Assembly: GCA_039821555.1 (NCBI GenBank) | Contig: JBCBNX010000003.1 | Coordinates: forward strand, 62,001 to 126,000 | Direction: 5' to 3' | DNA length: 64,000 nt | From: Bacteroidota bacterium | GTDB lineage: Bacteria > Bacteroidota > Rhodothermia > Rhodothermales > Rubricoccaceae | Program-made: the position numbers and the translations under genes | In this document: positions 15,871-24,050 of the stretch, piece after piece | Numbering within the stretch: the first letter of the stretch is position 1 | Layout of the letters: the number at the start of each line of letters is the position of its first letter | The notes under the pieces: generated by a model | Database searches by the model: none | What the model saw: the letters and a program-made list of their open reading frames with translations, nothing else | Told to the model about the DNA's origin: nothing

Positions 15871-16416
15871 ATGTACCCGTTCCTCCGTCCGTTCCTCAAC
15901 AAAGGCGGTGCCGGGCCGTCGCTCTCCCGCGCCGAGAGCGCCGAGCGCCTGCTCCCGCTCGTGGAGCGCCACCTCGACCTTCACAACGCCTACGAGGTCG
16001 CCATCGCGAGCCTTGACGATGCGACGCTTGCGGACACGCTGCGCGGGCTGCTCAAGCGCGGGCGCGTGGAACTCGCCAAGCTCAACGAGACGGTCTACAG
16101 CCTCGGCGGCACGCCCCCGCACGGCGTCGACCGCGAGATGAGCGACTACGACCTCGGCGCGACGGACGCCCACCGCGTCTACACGCTCGACGCCTACGAG
16201 CGCGCCTACCGCGACGCGCTCACCGACGAGATCGGCACCAACCACCAGCTCCGCACGCTGGCGATCATCGAGAACAACCGCCGCGGCAGCGAGGAGCGCC
16301 TCACCGCCCTGCACGCATCGACGAGCCGCCTCCCCCGCCCGGTCGACCTGCCGGAGTTGCCCAACCTCCGCCCTGGCCAGATGGTGGGCCAGCACGGCCA
16401 GGTGCACGCAGAGTAG
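15871..16416 (+). CDS. Hypothetical helical protein
   Basis: A mostly helical protein of 181 residues. LVERHLDLHNAYEVAIASLDDATLADTLRGLLKRGRVELAKLNETVYSLGG has the look of a ferritin-like/DUF2383-type helical bundle, with Glu and His residues at heptad-like spacing. The metal-ligand pattern is not complete enough to name. Its ATG touches the end of a heptamer array, so any native promoter has probably been displaced and it may be read from trpE. Confidence 0.65.
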   Translation: MYPFLRPFLNKGGAGPSLSRAESAERLLPLVERHLDLHNAYEVAIASLDDATLADTLRGLLKRGRVELAKLNETVYSLGGTPPHGVDREMSDYDLGATDAHRVYTLDAYERAYRDALTDEIGTNHQLRTLAIIENNRRGSEERLTALHASTSRLPRPVDLPELPNLRPGQMVGQHGQVHAE

Positions 16417-16419
16417 ATG

Positions 16420-16454
16420 ATGGTGAATGGTTTGTAGTTCTTGGTTTTTGGAAT
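16420..16454 (+). repeat. Heptameric array, left arm of cassette around the orphan gene
   Basis: Five degenerate 7-bp units (ATGGTGA ATGGTTT, then GTAGTTC, TTGGTTT, TTGGAAT). TTGGTTTTTGG (16441-16451) recurs inverted with one change inside the array at 16836-16863. Confidence 0.7.
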
Positions 16455-16457
16455 CAT

Positions 16458-16778
16458 ATGGCTGCTATAGAGGAACACGTTGAGCAAGGCTTGGAGCAGA
16501 TTGCTCCCGAGCGGACTGTAGAGATTCCGCTCCGGGACGCCCTTTATGCCTACAAGGTCATCGGCGAGTTCATAAGGTTCTTCCACCAGCCAAGCCATTA
16601 CCCTACGCTGGAGGATGTAGAGCAATTCATAGGCACCCGAGACACTGGAGGTTTGCATGTGCTGAGCGAAGTGTACTACCGCCGCTTCCGAGACATCTGG
16701 CCTCTTGACATCGACAATGCCTTCGACCGAGGCTGGCTTGACCCTCCGCTCCACACCCCCACCCCAGACGCCACGTAG
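16458..16778 (+). CDS. AT-rich orphan protein, probable cassette cargo
   Basis: A soluble acidic protein of 106 residues with no family I recognise. It opens with a Glu-rich helix (AAIEEHVEQGLEQI) and later has aromatic residues in FIRFFHQPSHYPTLEDVEQF and YYRRFRDIWPLDIDNAFDRGW. Codons are visibly richer in A/T at third positions than in neighbouring genes, a sign of foreign origin. It is bracketed by inverted heptamer arrays, the same layout as the two four-helix genes. Only 24 bp separate it from trpS. Function unknown. Confidence 0.7.
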   Translation: MAAIEEHVEQGLEQIAPERTVEIPLRDALYAYKVIGEFIRFFHQPSHYPTLEDVEQFIGTRDTGGLHVLSEVYYRRFRDIWPLDIDNAFDRGWLDPPLHTPTPDAT

Positions 16779-16802
16779 CCTGATATCGGCACTCTGACTC
16801 CT

Positions 16803-17897
16803 ATGTCTACTGAAATGCTCGCCGGTTCGCCCACCAAGAACCAACCGCCAACAACCAACCACCCGACCGTCGTCGTCTCCGGCATCCAGCCGTCGGGGAC
16901 GCTGCACCTGGGCAACTACTTCGGCGCGCTGCGGCAGCACATCGCGCTCGCTGAGGACACGTCGAAACGCGATGAGGCGTACTACTTCATCGTCAACTAC
17001 CACGCCCTCACGACGGTCAACGACCGCGCCGCGCTGGAGCGCTATACCTACGACGTCGCGCTCGACTACCTCGCGCTCGGCTTCGACCCCGAGAAAGCAC
17101 ACCTGTTCGTCCAGAGCGACGTGCCGCAGGTGACCGAGCTCGCCTGGATCTTCCTCTGCCTGACGCCAGTGAGTCTCCTCGAAAAGGGTGTGTCGTACAA
17201 GGACAAGGTGGCGCAGGGGCTCTCGGCGAACGGCGGGCTGCTAACCTACCCGATCCTCCAGGCGGCCGATATCCTCGTCTACGGCGGCTCGCTCGTACCG
17301 GTCGGCGCGGACCAGAAGCAAAACATCGAGATCAGCCGCGACCTCGCGCAGAAGTTCAACGCCGCGTTCTGCACGGATCTGGATGGGAACGAGGACGACC
17401 CGCTCTTCCCCGTCCCGGAGCCGCTCATCCTCGACGAGGTCGCCGTCGTGCCGGGCGTGGACGGGCGCAAGATGTCGAAGTCCTACGGCAACACGATCGG
17501 GCTCTTCGACGAGGGCAAGGCGCTCAAGAAGAAGGTCATGTCGATCGTCACCGATTCGACGCCGCTGGAGGCCCCGAAAGACCCCGACGCCGACAATGTG
17601 TTCGCGCTCATCAAGCTCTTCGCTGACGACGCGAAGCGCGAGGAGGTCGCCGCCGCCTACCGCGCGGGCGGCTACGGCTACGGCCACGCGAAGAAGGAAC
17701 TCCTTGGCCTCATCGACGCCTACTTCGCCGAGGCGCGCGAGCGCCGCAAGGACCTGGCTGAGCGCCCCGACTATGTCCGCGACGTGCTCCGCGACGGGGG
17801 AATCGCCGCGCGTGCGAAAGCGGAGCAGTTCATGGAGCAGGTCCGCGAGCACGTTGGCATCGTCACGACCTACCAGACCACATCCATGTCATCCTGA
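16803..17897 (+). CDS. trpS: Tryptophanyl-tRNA synthetase
   Basis: A class I aminoacyl-tRNA synthetase charging tRNA-Trp; 364 residues. The HIGH-like motif is GTLHLGNYFG and the second signature is KMSKSYGN. Other conserved stretches are LFVQSDVPQVTELAWIF and GADQKQNIEISRDLA. The first about 20 residues (STEMLAGSPTKNQPPTTNHP) are not typical of TrpS; part of them is translated heptamer array (16836-16863), and the conserved protein begins at VVVSGIQPSG. The extreme C-terminus (MSS) comes from a palindromic repeat. Its placement inside the trp biosynthetic run suits supply of charged tRNA-Trp, the signal read by the trpE attenuator. Confidence 0.96.
   Translation: MSTEMLAGSPTKNQPPTTNHPTVVVSGIQPSGTLHLGNYFGALRQHIALAEDTSKRDEAYYFIVNYHALTTVNDRAALERYTYDVALDYLALGFDPEKAHLFVQSDVPQVTELAWIFLCLTPVSLLEKGVSYKDKVAQGLSANGGLLTYPILQAADILVYGGSLVPVGADQKQNIEISRDLAQKFNAAFCTDLDGNEDDPLFPVPEPLILDEVAVVPGVDGRKMSKSYGNTIGLFDEGKALKKKVMSIVTDSTPLEAPKDPDADNVFALIKLFADDAKREEVAAAYRAGGYGYGHAKKELLGLIDAYFAEARERRKDLAERPDYVRDVLRDGGIAARAKAEQFMEQVREHVGIVTTYQTTSMSS
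16836..16863 (-). repeat. Heptameric array inside the trpS N-terminus
   Basis: Four 7-bp units (AAGAACC AACCGCC, then AACAACC, AACCACC) form the right arm of the cassette whose left arm is 16420-16454. They are translated as part of the TrpS leader stretch. Confidence 0.8.
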
Positions 17898-18009
17898 GCG
17901 AGCTTAAGCGAGCCGAAGGATCTGCAGGCCAGCTTCCAAGCATTGCCTTCGACACCGAGGTAGACATAGATCCTTCGACTTCGGCCTACGGCCTACGCTC
18001 AGGATGACA
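17887..18009. repeat. Inverted-repeat element between trpS and trpG
   Basis: Outer arms TGTCATCCTGAGCG (17887-17900) and CGCTCAGGATGACA (17996-18009) are perfectly complementary. Inner arms CGAAGGATCT (17914-17923) and AGATCCTTCG (17968-17977) are as well. This GTCATCCTGAGC...GAAGGATCT sequence type is a common dispersed palindrome in many bacterial phyla. The trpS stop codon lies inside the left arm. The left part of the gap carries no gene. Confidence 0.9.
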
Positions 18010-18035
18010 CTCTCAAACACCCAGGCAATCCCGTC

Positions 18036-18659
<624 letters not shown>

Positions 18660-18662
18660 GCT

Positions 18663-19070
18663 ATGGCCGCGTTCAAGCGATTCGAGGATATGGAGGCGTG
18701 GCAGGCGGCTCGTCGGCTCGTCGGCGAGATCTACGCAGCCACCAACACGGGCGCGTTTCAGCGCGACTTTTCACTGCGCGACCAGATCCGACGTGCGGCG
18801 ATCTCAGTCCCGTCGAACATCGCTGAGGGCTTCGAGCGCGGCAGCGACCGTGACTTCGCGCGCTTTCTCCTGATCGCGAAGGGATCGGCTGGTGAGGTGC
18901 GCGCCCAGTTGTACTGTGCTCTCGATCTGGGCTACCTCTCCAACGAGGAGTTCCAGCACCTTCACGACTTAGTGAAGTAAATCAGCCGTCAACTGCACGG
19001 CCTGATCCGCTACCTCCGACAGACCGACAACGCACGTCTCCGCGAACCCGACCAGACCTACGACCTGTGA
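18663..19070 (+). pseudogene. Four-helix bundle gene truncated by an in-frame stop
   Basis: A second S23/Avd-like four-helix-bundle gene: FKRFEDMEAWQAARRLVGEIY, LRDQIRRAAISVPSNIAEGFERGS and FLLIAKGSAGEVRAQLYCALDLGYL are near-consensus for the family. Translation from ATG 18663 stops at TAA 18978-18980 after 105 residues. The same frame continues past it as ISRQLHGLIRYLR, the expected start of the last helix, to a TGA at 19068-19070. A single nonsense change (for example CAA to TAA) explains this. The full frame would overlap the GTG of trpD by 4 bp (GTGA), so the stop removes translational coupling. The first 105 residues may still be made. It is flanked by inverted GGTCNNN arrays. Confidence 0.8.
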
Positions 19071-19089
19071 CCAACGACCTACGACCCTA
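19055..19089 (-). repeat. GGTCNNN heptamer array, right arm, overlapping the trpD start
   Basis: Five 7-bp units, reading GACCTAC GACCTGT and then GACCAAC, GACCTAC, GACCCTA on the plus strand, are the reverse complement family of 18596-18630. They contain the trpD start codon and encode its first residues. Confidence 0.9.
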
Positions 19090-20113
19090 TCTCAAGCACA
19101 TAGCGGAGGGAGCTACGCTAACAGAACCCCAGGCCGACGCTGCCATGGAGGCCATGCTCACCGGCGCGGCTTCCGAAGTCGAGATCGCCGGGTTGCTACT
19201 CGGCCTACGGAGCCGCGGCGAGACGCTGGACGAACTCGCGGGCTTCACGCGCGCGATGCGCCGCCACGCCGTCGCGGTCGACCCCGGTCACGACGACGCG
19301 ATCGACCTCTGCGGCACCGGGGGCGACTCGATGGGGACGTTCAACATCTCGACGGCGGCGGCCTTCGTCGCGGCCGGTGCGGGCGTGCCTGTCGCCAAAC
19401 ACGGCAACAAGGCCGTGTCGTCGAAGGCGGGCAGCGCCGATGTGCTCGACGCGCTCGGCGTGAACACGAGCCTCCGCAAAGAAGGCGTCGAGGCGTGCCT
19501 GCGCGAGGCGGGCATCGCGTTCCTGTTTGCGCCCTACTTCCACCCGGCGCTCAAGCACGTCATGCCGGTGCGTCGCGCACTCGGCGTGCGGACGTTCTTC
19601 AACATCCTCGGGCCGCTCTGCAACCCAGCGGGCGTGAAGCGGCAGCTCGTAGGCGCGTTCTCCGAGGACACCGCGCAGATGATGGCCCGTATCCTGCTGC
19701 GCCTCGGCTCCGAGCACGTCGTGGTGGTCTACGCGCACGATGGCCTCGATGAGCTTTCGACGACAAGTCCGACGACGATCTACCAGACCGGCAGCGACGC
19801 CTACGACGGCGGGATGCTGCACCAGATCGTAGAGCCCGAGCGCTTTGGCCTCGCCCGCGTGAAGGCGAGCGACCTCACCGGCGGCACGAAGGAGGAAAAC
19901 GCCGAGATCGTGCGCGCTATCCTCCGCGACGAGGCCGGGCCGAAGCGCGACATCGTGCTCCTGAACTCAGCCTATGCGCTCCTCGCCTCGGGCCGCTTCG
20001 ACGGCTTGGAGGACTGCCTCGCCGCCGCGAGCGACAGCATCGCCTCCGGCCGCGCCCTCGCCAAACTGGACGCGCTCGTCGAGGTGTCGAACGAGGTAGC
20101 AGCGACCGCCTGA
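19067..20113 (+). CDS. trpD: Anthranilate phosphoribosyltransferase
   Basis: Transfers phosphoribose from PRPP to anthranilate, the second step of tryptophan synthesis; 348 residues. Signature motifs are DLCGTGGDSMGTFNIST and GVPVAKHGNKAVSSKAGSAD, plus VMPVRRALGVRTFFNILGPLCNPA. The start is GTG 19067, overlapping the ancestral stop of the four-helix frame. The first residues (MTNDLRP) are encoded by heptamer units; the conserved fold starts at LKHIAEG. No separate promoter or Shine-Dalgarno sequence is visible at this start. Confidence 0.96.
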   Translation: MTNDLRPYLKHIAEGATLTEPQADAAMEAMLTGAASEVEIAGLLLGLRSRGETLDELAGFTRAMRRHAVAVDPGHDDAIDLCGTGGDSMGTFNISTAAAFVAAGAGVPVAKHGNKAVSSKAGSADVLDALGVNTSLRKEGVEACLREAGIAFLFAPYFHPALKHVMPVRRALGVRTFFNILGPLCNPAGVKRQLVGAFSEDTAQMMARILLRLGSEHVVVVYAHDGLDELSTTSPTTIYQTGSDAYDGGMLHQIVEPERFGLARVKASDLTGGTKEENAEIVRAILRDEAGPKRDIVLLNSAYALLASGRFDGLEDCLAAASDSIASGRALAKLDALVEVSNEVAATA

Positions 20114-20125
20114 ACACCCCCTGCT

Positions 20126-20215
20126 TCTCTCCCCCTAAAGGGTCGAGAAGCTGTCCCCCCTCAAGCGTGAGGGGGACAGATCGAGCGAAGCGAGAACGGG
20201 GAGAGCCGTTCAGCC
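20126..20215 (-). repeat. Interspersed palindromic repeat, copy 3 (inverted)
   Basis: The core hairpin at 20151-20179 pairs CTGTCCCCCCTC with GTGAGGGGGACAG. Read on the minus strand the order of blocks (CTCCCCGTTCTC, core, AGGGGGAG) matches the copies at 6655 and 8401. Confidence 0.85.
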
Positions 20216-20247
20216 GAGCACCCTACCCCCGACACTCACCCGAACCC

Positions 20248-20370
20248 ATGCGAAGCATCACCTACAGCGAGCGATTTACCAGCGGGCCCTCGTCCGCGGC
20301 GGCGCTCCACTACCGGGGCCACGCCGCCGTCTGGCGCGTCGTGCCCGCCCCCCTCGCCATACGCTCCTAG
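20248..20370 (+). CDS. Possible 40-residue small protein
   Basis: A short frame between trpD and trpC, opening MRSITYSERFTSGPSSAAAL and containing HYRGHAAVWRVV. It ends two codons into a heptamer array. There is no recognised family and no ribosome-binding signal, so it may be chance or a remnant. Confidence 0.3.
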   Translation: MRSITYSERFTSGPSSAAALHYRGHAAVWRVVPAPLAIRS

Positions 20371-20459
20371 GTCGTGCGTCGCGGGTCCCGTGTCGAGGGT
20401 CTTCTCGAAACGGACTTTGACCCACGACCCCTGACCCACGACTCTCGACCCACCGACTC
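20369..20459. repeat. Heptamer hairpin array upstream of trpC
   Basis: Left arm 20369-20403 has units AGGTCGT GCGTCGC and then GGGTCCC, GTGTCGA, GGGTCTT. Right arm 20419-20459 has GACCCAC GACCCCT and then GACCCAC, GACTCTC, GACCCAC. The arms are the same NGGTCNN unit in opposite orientation with a 15-nt loop and no gene between them. The trpC ATG follows directly. Confidence 0.85.
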
Positions 20460-21302
20460 ATGTCCATCCTCGACCGCATCGTCGCCGACACGCGCGACCT
20501 CGTCCAACGCCGCAAGGCCCACGTCCCCGCCGCCGTCCTCGAAGCGCGCCCCGCCTTCCGCGCGCCCACGCTCTCGCTCGCCGACGCACTGCGGCGCCCT
20601 GCTATCAGCAACGGGGACCCCACGGCACCGCCCGCTGTCATCGCCGAGATCAAGAAGGCCTCGCCGTCCGAGGGCGTCATCCGGCCCGAGTTCGACGTAC
20701 CAGGCATCGCGCGACAGTACAAGACCGCCGGAGCCGCCGCCATCAGCGTGCTCACCGAGCCCACGCACTTTCAGGGCGCGCTCGGCAACCTCGACACGGC
20801 GCGGTTTGCGACGGACCTCCCGCTCCTGAGGAAGGACTTCATCGTCGACGAATACCAACTGCTCGAAGCTCGTGCCTTCGGGGCAGACGCGGTGCTCCTG
20901 ATCGCAGCGGTGCTGGATGCTGTCGAACTGCGCGACCTGCACCAGACCGCGACCGACCTCGGACTGAGTTGCCTCGTGGAGGTCTACGACCCCAGTGAAC
21001 TCGCTAAGCTGGACCTCGATGCCATCAAGATCCTCGGTGTCAACAACCGCGACCTCCGCACCTTCGAGGTCGACATCGACCACAGCGTACGCGTGCTGGA
21101 GCGCGTGCCGGACCACATCGTGCGCGTGAGCGAGAGCGGGCTCAAGACGGCTGACGACCTCGCCCACGTTCGTCGAGGGGGCGTCGATGCCGTGCTCATC
21201 GGCACCGCGTTCATGCGAGCAGCGAAGCCTGGCGACGCACTACAGGCCCTCGTCGAAGGGACCCAGCGCCGCCTGGCCTCGCCGCTGCGCATCGCGGTGT
21301 AG
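20460..21302 (+). CDS. trpC: Indole-3-glycerol-phosphate synthase
   Basis: Ring closure and decarboxylation of carboxyphenylamino-deoxyribulose phosphate to indole-glycerol phosphate; 280 residues, (beta/alpha)8 barrel. Motifs: VIAEIKKASPSEGVI with the catalytic Lys, LLRKDFIVDEYQ, LGVNNRDLRTFEVD and VSESGL. Monofunctional, with no fused TrpF domain; trpF is a separate gene at 28886. Its ATG lies at the edge of a heptamer hairpin that fills the promoter position, so expression may depend on read-through from trpD. Confidence 0.96.
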   Translation: MSILDRIVADTRDLVQRRKAHVPAAVLEARPAFRAPTLSLADALRRPAISNGDPTAPPAVIAEIKKASPSEGVIRPEFDVPGIARQYKTAGAAAISVLTEPTHFQGALGNLDTARFATDLPLLRKDFIVDEYQLLEARAFGADAVLLIAAVLDAVELRDLHQTATDLGLSCLVEVYDPSELAKLDLDAIKILGVNNRDLRTFEVDIDHSVRVLERVPDHIVRVSESGLKTADDLAHVRRGGVDAVLIGTAFMRAAKPGDALQALVEGTQRRLASPLRIAV

Positions 21303-21326
21303 ACCGTTTCCGTCGAGGAGGGCGAC

Positions 21327-21815
21327 TCAGTCCAAGAAGGCGACATCGAACTCGCCGTTCGTCACCGTGACGGTCCCCCCGCTGCCGTTCGAGGCGGTGA
21401 ACGAGAACGTGCCCCGGACACGCTCCGCTGTGATGCTCGTCACGGTGATCGTGCCCGAGCCGCCGAGCGCCGTCGTGAACGGCGTGCCCGTCGTCGTAGC
21501 TGAGTAGACCGCGACGAATTCCAGGTTGTTTGTGGAGTAGGTACCGGCGGAGAGGCTCATCACGGAGACCGAGATGCTGCTGCCGGTGGCGCTGATGCCG
21601 CCGAAGCCGAAGCTCGTGTCGTCCTCGTCGCGCCCGGCAGCGGAGAGCGTGGTGGCCGACCACGAGGCGCCGTCTACGGTGGCGGTGACCCCAGCATTGC
21701 CCGTGGACGGCCCGCCGTTGCCGTCGTCGCTGCTGTCGCTGTCGCAGGCGGTGAGCGTGAGCGCAAAGCACGCGCAGAGGAAGAGGGTGGCGAGGTTGCG
21801 AAGTGAGTGGATCAT
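21327..21815 (-). CDS. Calycin-like lipoprotein (DUF6252-like)
   Basis: A protein of 162 residues with a lipoprotein signal (LFLCACFALTLTAC) and a Ser/Asp/Gly linker. The mature part is beta-rich: VTATVDGASWSATTLSAA near the N-terminus and FTASNGSGGTVTVTNGEFDVAF at the C-terminus. This pattern (a 'DGxxWxA' start and a 'VTNGxFxv' end) is common in small Bacteroidota lipoproteins of the DUF6252 type. Envelope-anchored, role unknown. Convergent with trpC. Confidence 0.75.
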   Translation of the reverse strand: MIHSLRNLATLFLCACFALTLTACDSDSSDDGNGGPSTGNAGVTATVDGASWSATTLSAAGRDEDDTSFGFGGISATGSSISVSVMSLSAGTYSTNNLEFVAVYSATTTGTPFTTALGGSGTITVTSITAERVRGTFSFTASNGSGGTVTVTNGEFDVAFLD

Positions 21816-21860
21816 GGTCGTGAGGGTGTAGATCGAGGGAACAGAGAAGCGAGGCGCGCC

Positions 21861-23042
21861 TCAGCGCTGCACGACGAGGCGGCGGGTGACGGCCTGATCG
21901 ACGTGGACGAGGCGCGCGAGGTAGAGGCCGCTGGGCAGCCTGGCCGTGTCGAGCGGCAGGGCATGCGTCCCGGCTGCGAGCCGCCCGTCGTGAACGAGGG
22001 CCACGCGGCGACCGAGGAGGTCGTAGACGGCGAGCGTCACCGGGCCCGCGGCGGCGAGCGTGACGGCGAGCGTTGCCGCATCACGTGCTGGGTTGGGATA
22101 CGCTTCCAGGGCAAGACCTGCGGGCTGCGGCGTGTCCGCCTCGTTGGCGACAGACCCCACGCTCTGGAAGTAGGTGATCGTCTCCAGGACCGCGTCGGGG
22201 TCGTCCTGCGGGAAGGTGTCGCGCCAGAGCACCACCGCCGACTCGCCCTCGCGCGTCACGAAGCCGTAGCCTTTGAGCACGGCATCGCCGGGGCTGTCAC
22301 CGAGCGGGAAGAGGTCGGTCGTCTGGTCGAGGCGCAGGCGGAGCGCCTGGAACGCCCCGCGCGGCGTGACGAGCGTGCCCCACCCGTCCACCTCGCGCAC
22401 GATGGTCGAGCGCTGGTTCTCCGAGTCGATCACGCCGAAGTTCGGGACGAAGATCGCCGAGGAGTCGACAAACGACTCCGTCCACATCGCGCCGAGTTCG
22501 GTCGGGAAGCGGATCTCGGGCGCGCCGAGGTGATAGCGCCGCGTGACGAGCGTGTCGAGGCTGCCGTCCTGGTCGATGTCGAGGTCGCCGACGGCGAAGC
22601 CCGTGTTCCAGCCGCCCTCGGCGTCGAAGCGGTAGTAGAGCGACGACGTGGAGTCGGGCGACTCGTCGAGGTCGCGCCGCGCGCCGAGGCGCAGCACGGT
22701 GTTGGTGTTCGCCTCGCCGAACCACGGGTTCTGGAGCCCCTCGAAGTCGAACGGGTCGGCGTCGGGCGGGACGGGGACGAACCTCCTCCGGTCAACGAGT
22801 GCCAGCGTCGAGAGCATCGTGACCATGTTCCAGGACTGATTCGCGCCGTCGCTGCGGGCGATCACGCTGAGACCTGTCGTGTCTGGCAGCACGGCGAGGT
22901 CGGGCACCTCGCTCTCGAAGTCGTAGGTGAAGGACAGCTCCTCGGTGCCAAAGCGCGCCTCCACGTCGGCGCGGGTGATGGTGATCTGCGCCACAGCGGG
23001 CAGCGCGAGCGCGAGGAGGAGAAGCGGTAGCAGGAGGCGCAT
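21861..23042 (-). CDS. Secreted protein with type IX secretion sorting domain
   Basis: A protein of 393 residues with a Sec signal peptide (RLLLPLLLLALALPAVAQ) and a C-terminal T9SS type A sorting domain: ALEAYPNPARDAATLAV, then VTLAVYDLLGRRVALVHDG and LPSGLYLARLV. The central region has no catalytic motif I can name; it reads as a beta-rich domain of the kind seen in uncharacterised Bacteroidota surface proteins. The domain implies export through an outer-membrane SprA-type channel, consistent with the SprA-like gene at the right edge. Confidence 0.85.
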   Translation of the reverse strand: MRLLLPLLLLALALPAVAQITITRADVEARFGTEELSFTYDFESEVPDLAVLPDTTGLSVIARSDGANQSWNMVTMLSTLALVDRRRFVPVPPDADPFDFEGLQNPWFGEANTNTVLRLGARRDLDESPDSTSSLYYRFDAEGGWNTGFAVGDLDIDQDGSLDTLVTRRYHLGAPEIRFPTELGAMWTESFVDSSAIFVPNFGVIDSENQRSTIVREVDGWGTLVTPRGAFQALRLRLDQTTDLFPLGDSPGDAVLKGYGFVTREGESAVVLWRDTFPQDDPDAVLETITYFQSVGSVANEADTPQPAGLALEAYPNPARDAATLAVTLAAAGPVTLAVYDLLGRRVALVHDGRLAAGTHALPLDTARLPSGLYLARLVHVDQAVTRRLVVQR

Positions 23043-23124
23043 GGCAGTCGGCGGCTTGGTGTATGAGTCGCCTCCAAACTGCCGGTCCGAGCGCTGCCGT
23101 TCAATCGCCCAAGGATGTGAGATT

Positions 23125-23173
23125 GTGGCCGTTGGCTATCGGCTGGCGGCCATCAGCGTTCGGCCTCAGTCCG
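23125..23173 (+). repeat. Degenerate heptamer array (NNGGCNN)
   Basis: Seven 7-bp units with GGC at the same phase (GTGGCCG TTGGCTA TCGGCT..., last units degenerate) lie in the gap between the T9SS cargo gene and the response regulator. A weak inverted counterpart may lie at about 23215-23240 (ACGACGGACTACCGACC). Confidence 0.55.
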
Positions 23174-23242
23174 TCGGGCGCTGCTTTCTGGACAGACCTC
23201 GGGCTCTCTCCTCGCAATCGACGACGGACTACCGACCGCCTC

Positions 23243-23878
23243 CTACGCCTTTCCCAAGTACTTCAGCGTGGCCTCGGTGCGCGAGCGGACGTGCATCTTC
23301 TCGTAGATGTGCCGGATGTGCGTGCGCACGGTGTCGAGGCTGATGTGGAGCGCCTCGGCGATCTCGCGGTAGCGGTGGCCCTGCACGAGCAGGGCGAGGA
23401 CCTCGCGCTCGCGGCTGGTGAGGTCAGCCTCGTCGGCGGCCGAGCGCGCGGGGCGGTGAAACGTCTCCACGACGCGGCGCGCGATCTGGCTCGACATCGG
23501 CGAGCCGCCCTCAGCGAGCATGCGGATATGCGCTAGGAGCTGCGCAGGGGGCATTTTCTTGAGCACGTAGCCGGTGGCTCCGGCCTGGAGCGCGCCGAAA
23601 ACGTGGTCGTCGTCCTCGTAGACCGTGAGCATCATCACCTGCACGTCGGGCCGGGCCGTCTTGAGGCGGTGCGTGGCCTCCACGCCGTCCATGCCCGGCA
23701 GCCCGATGTCCATCAGCACTACCTCGGCGGTGAGCGACGCGGCGTGCTCCACGACGGGCTCGGCCGCGTCGAACGTGCCCACGCAGCGGAAGCCCTCGGA
23801 GGCGTCGATGAGGGTGGCGAGCCCCTCGCGGATCTCGGTCCGGTCCTCGATGATGGCGATCTGGATGGGCGTTGGCAC
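23243..23878 (-). CDS. NarL-family response regulator
   Basis: A response regulator of 211 residues. The receiver domain opens with IAIIEDRTEIREG, has phospho-acceptor Asp57 in VVLMDIGLPGMDG and Lys in TGYVLKK. The LuxR helix-turn-helix is LTSREREVLALLVQGHRYREIAEALHISLDTVRTHI. GTG 23878 is chosen because sequence upstream in the frame is translated repeat. It sits immediately downstream (across a heptamer hairpin) of the large sensor kinase on the same strand, its probable partner. Confidence 0.93.
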   Translation of the reverse strand: MPTPIQIAIIEDRTEIREGLATLIDASEGFRCVGTFDAAEPVVEHAASLTAEVVLMDIGLPGMDGVEATHRLKTARPDVQVMMLTVYEDDDHVFGALQAGATGYVLKKMPPAQLLAHIRMLAEGGSPMSSQIARRVVETFHRPARSAADEADLTSREREVLALLVQGHRYREIAEALHISLDTVRTHIRHIYEKMHVRSRTEATLKYLGKA

Positions 23879-23940
23879 GGCAGAGACGGTTGAGTGGCTA
23901 TGGGCAAGGTCTGGGTGCCGCGCCGTCCATGCAATCGCAT

Positions 23941-24050
23941 GAGGGTGTGAGAGTGGACAGAGAGTATAGGCGTGTGCAGGTATGGGCGTGTGCAGGTGCT
24001 CGTTCTCACCCATGTACATCCACTCGCCCGTGTACATCCATCCTCACACT
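23941..24050. repeat. Heptamer hairpin between response regulator and kinase genes
   Basis: Left arm 23941-23998 (units such as GAGGGTG TGAGAGT, GGCGTGT, GCAGGTA, TGGGCGT) and right arm 24005-24050 (ACCCATG TACATCC, ACTCGCC, CGTGTAC, ATCCATC) are inverted relatives. The right arm includes the kinase stop codon at 24044-24046. Confidence 0.8.

Noticed and set aside
17887..18009. Insertion sequence between trpS and trpG
   Set aside because: No transposase frame fits the 120 bp; it is a short dispersed palindrome.
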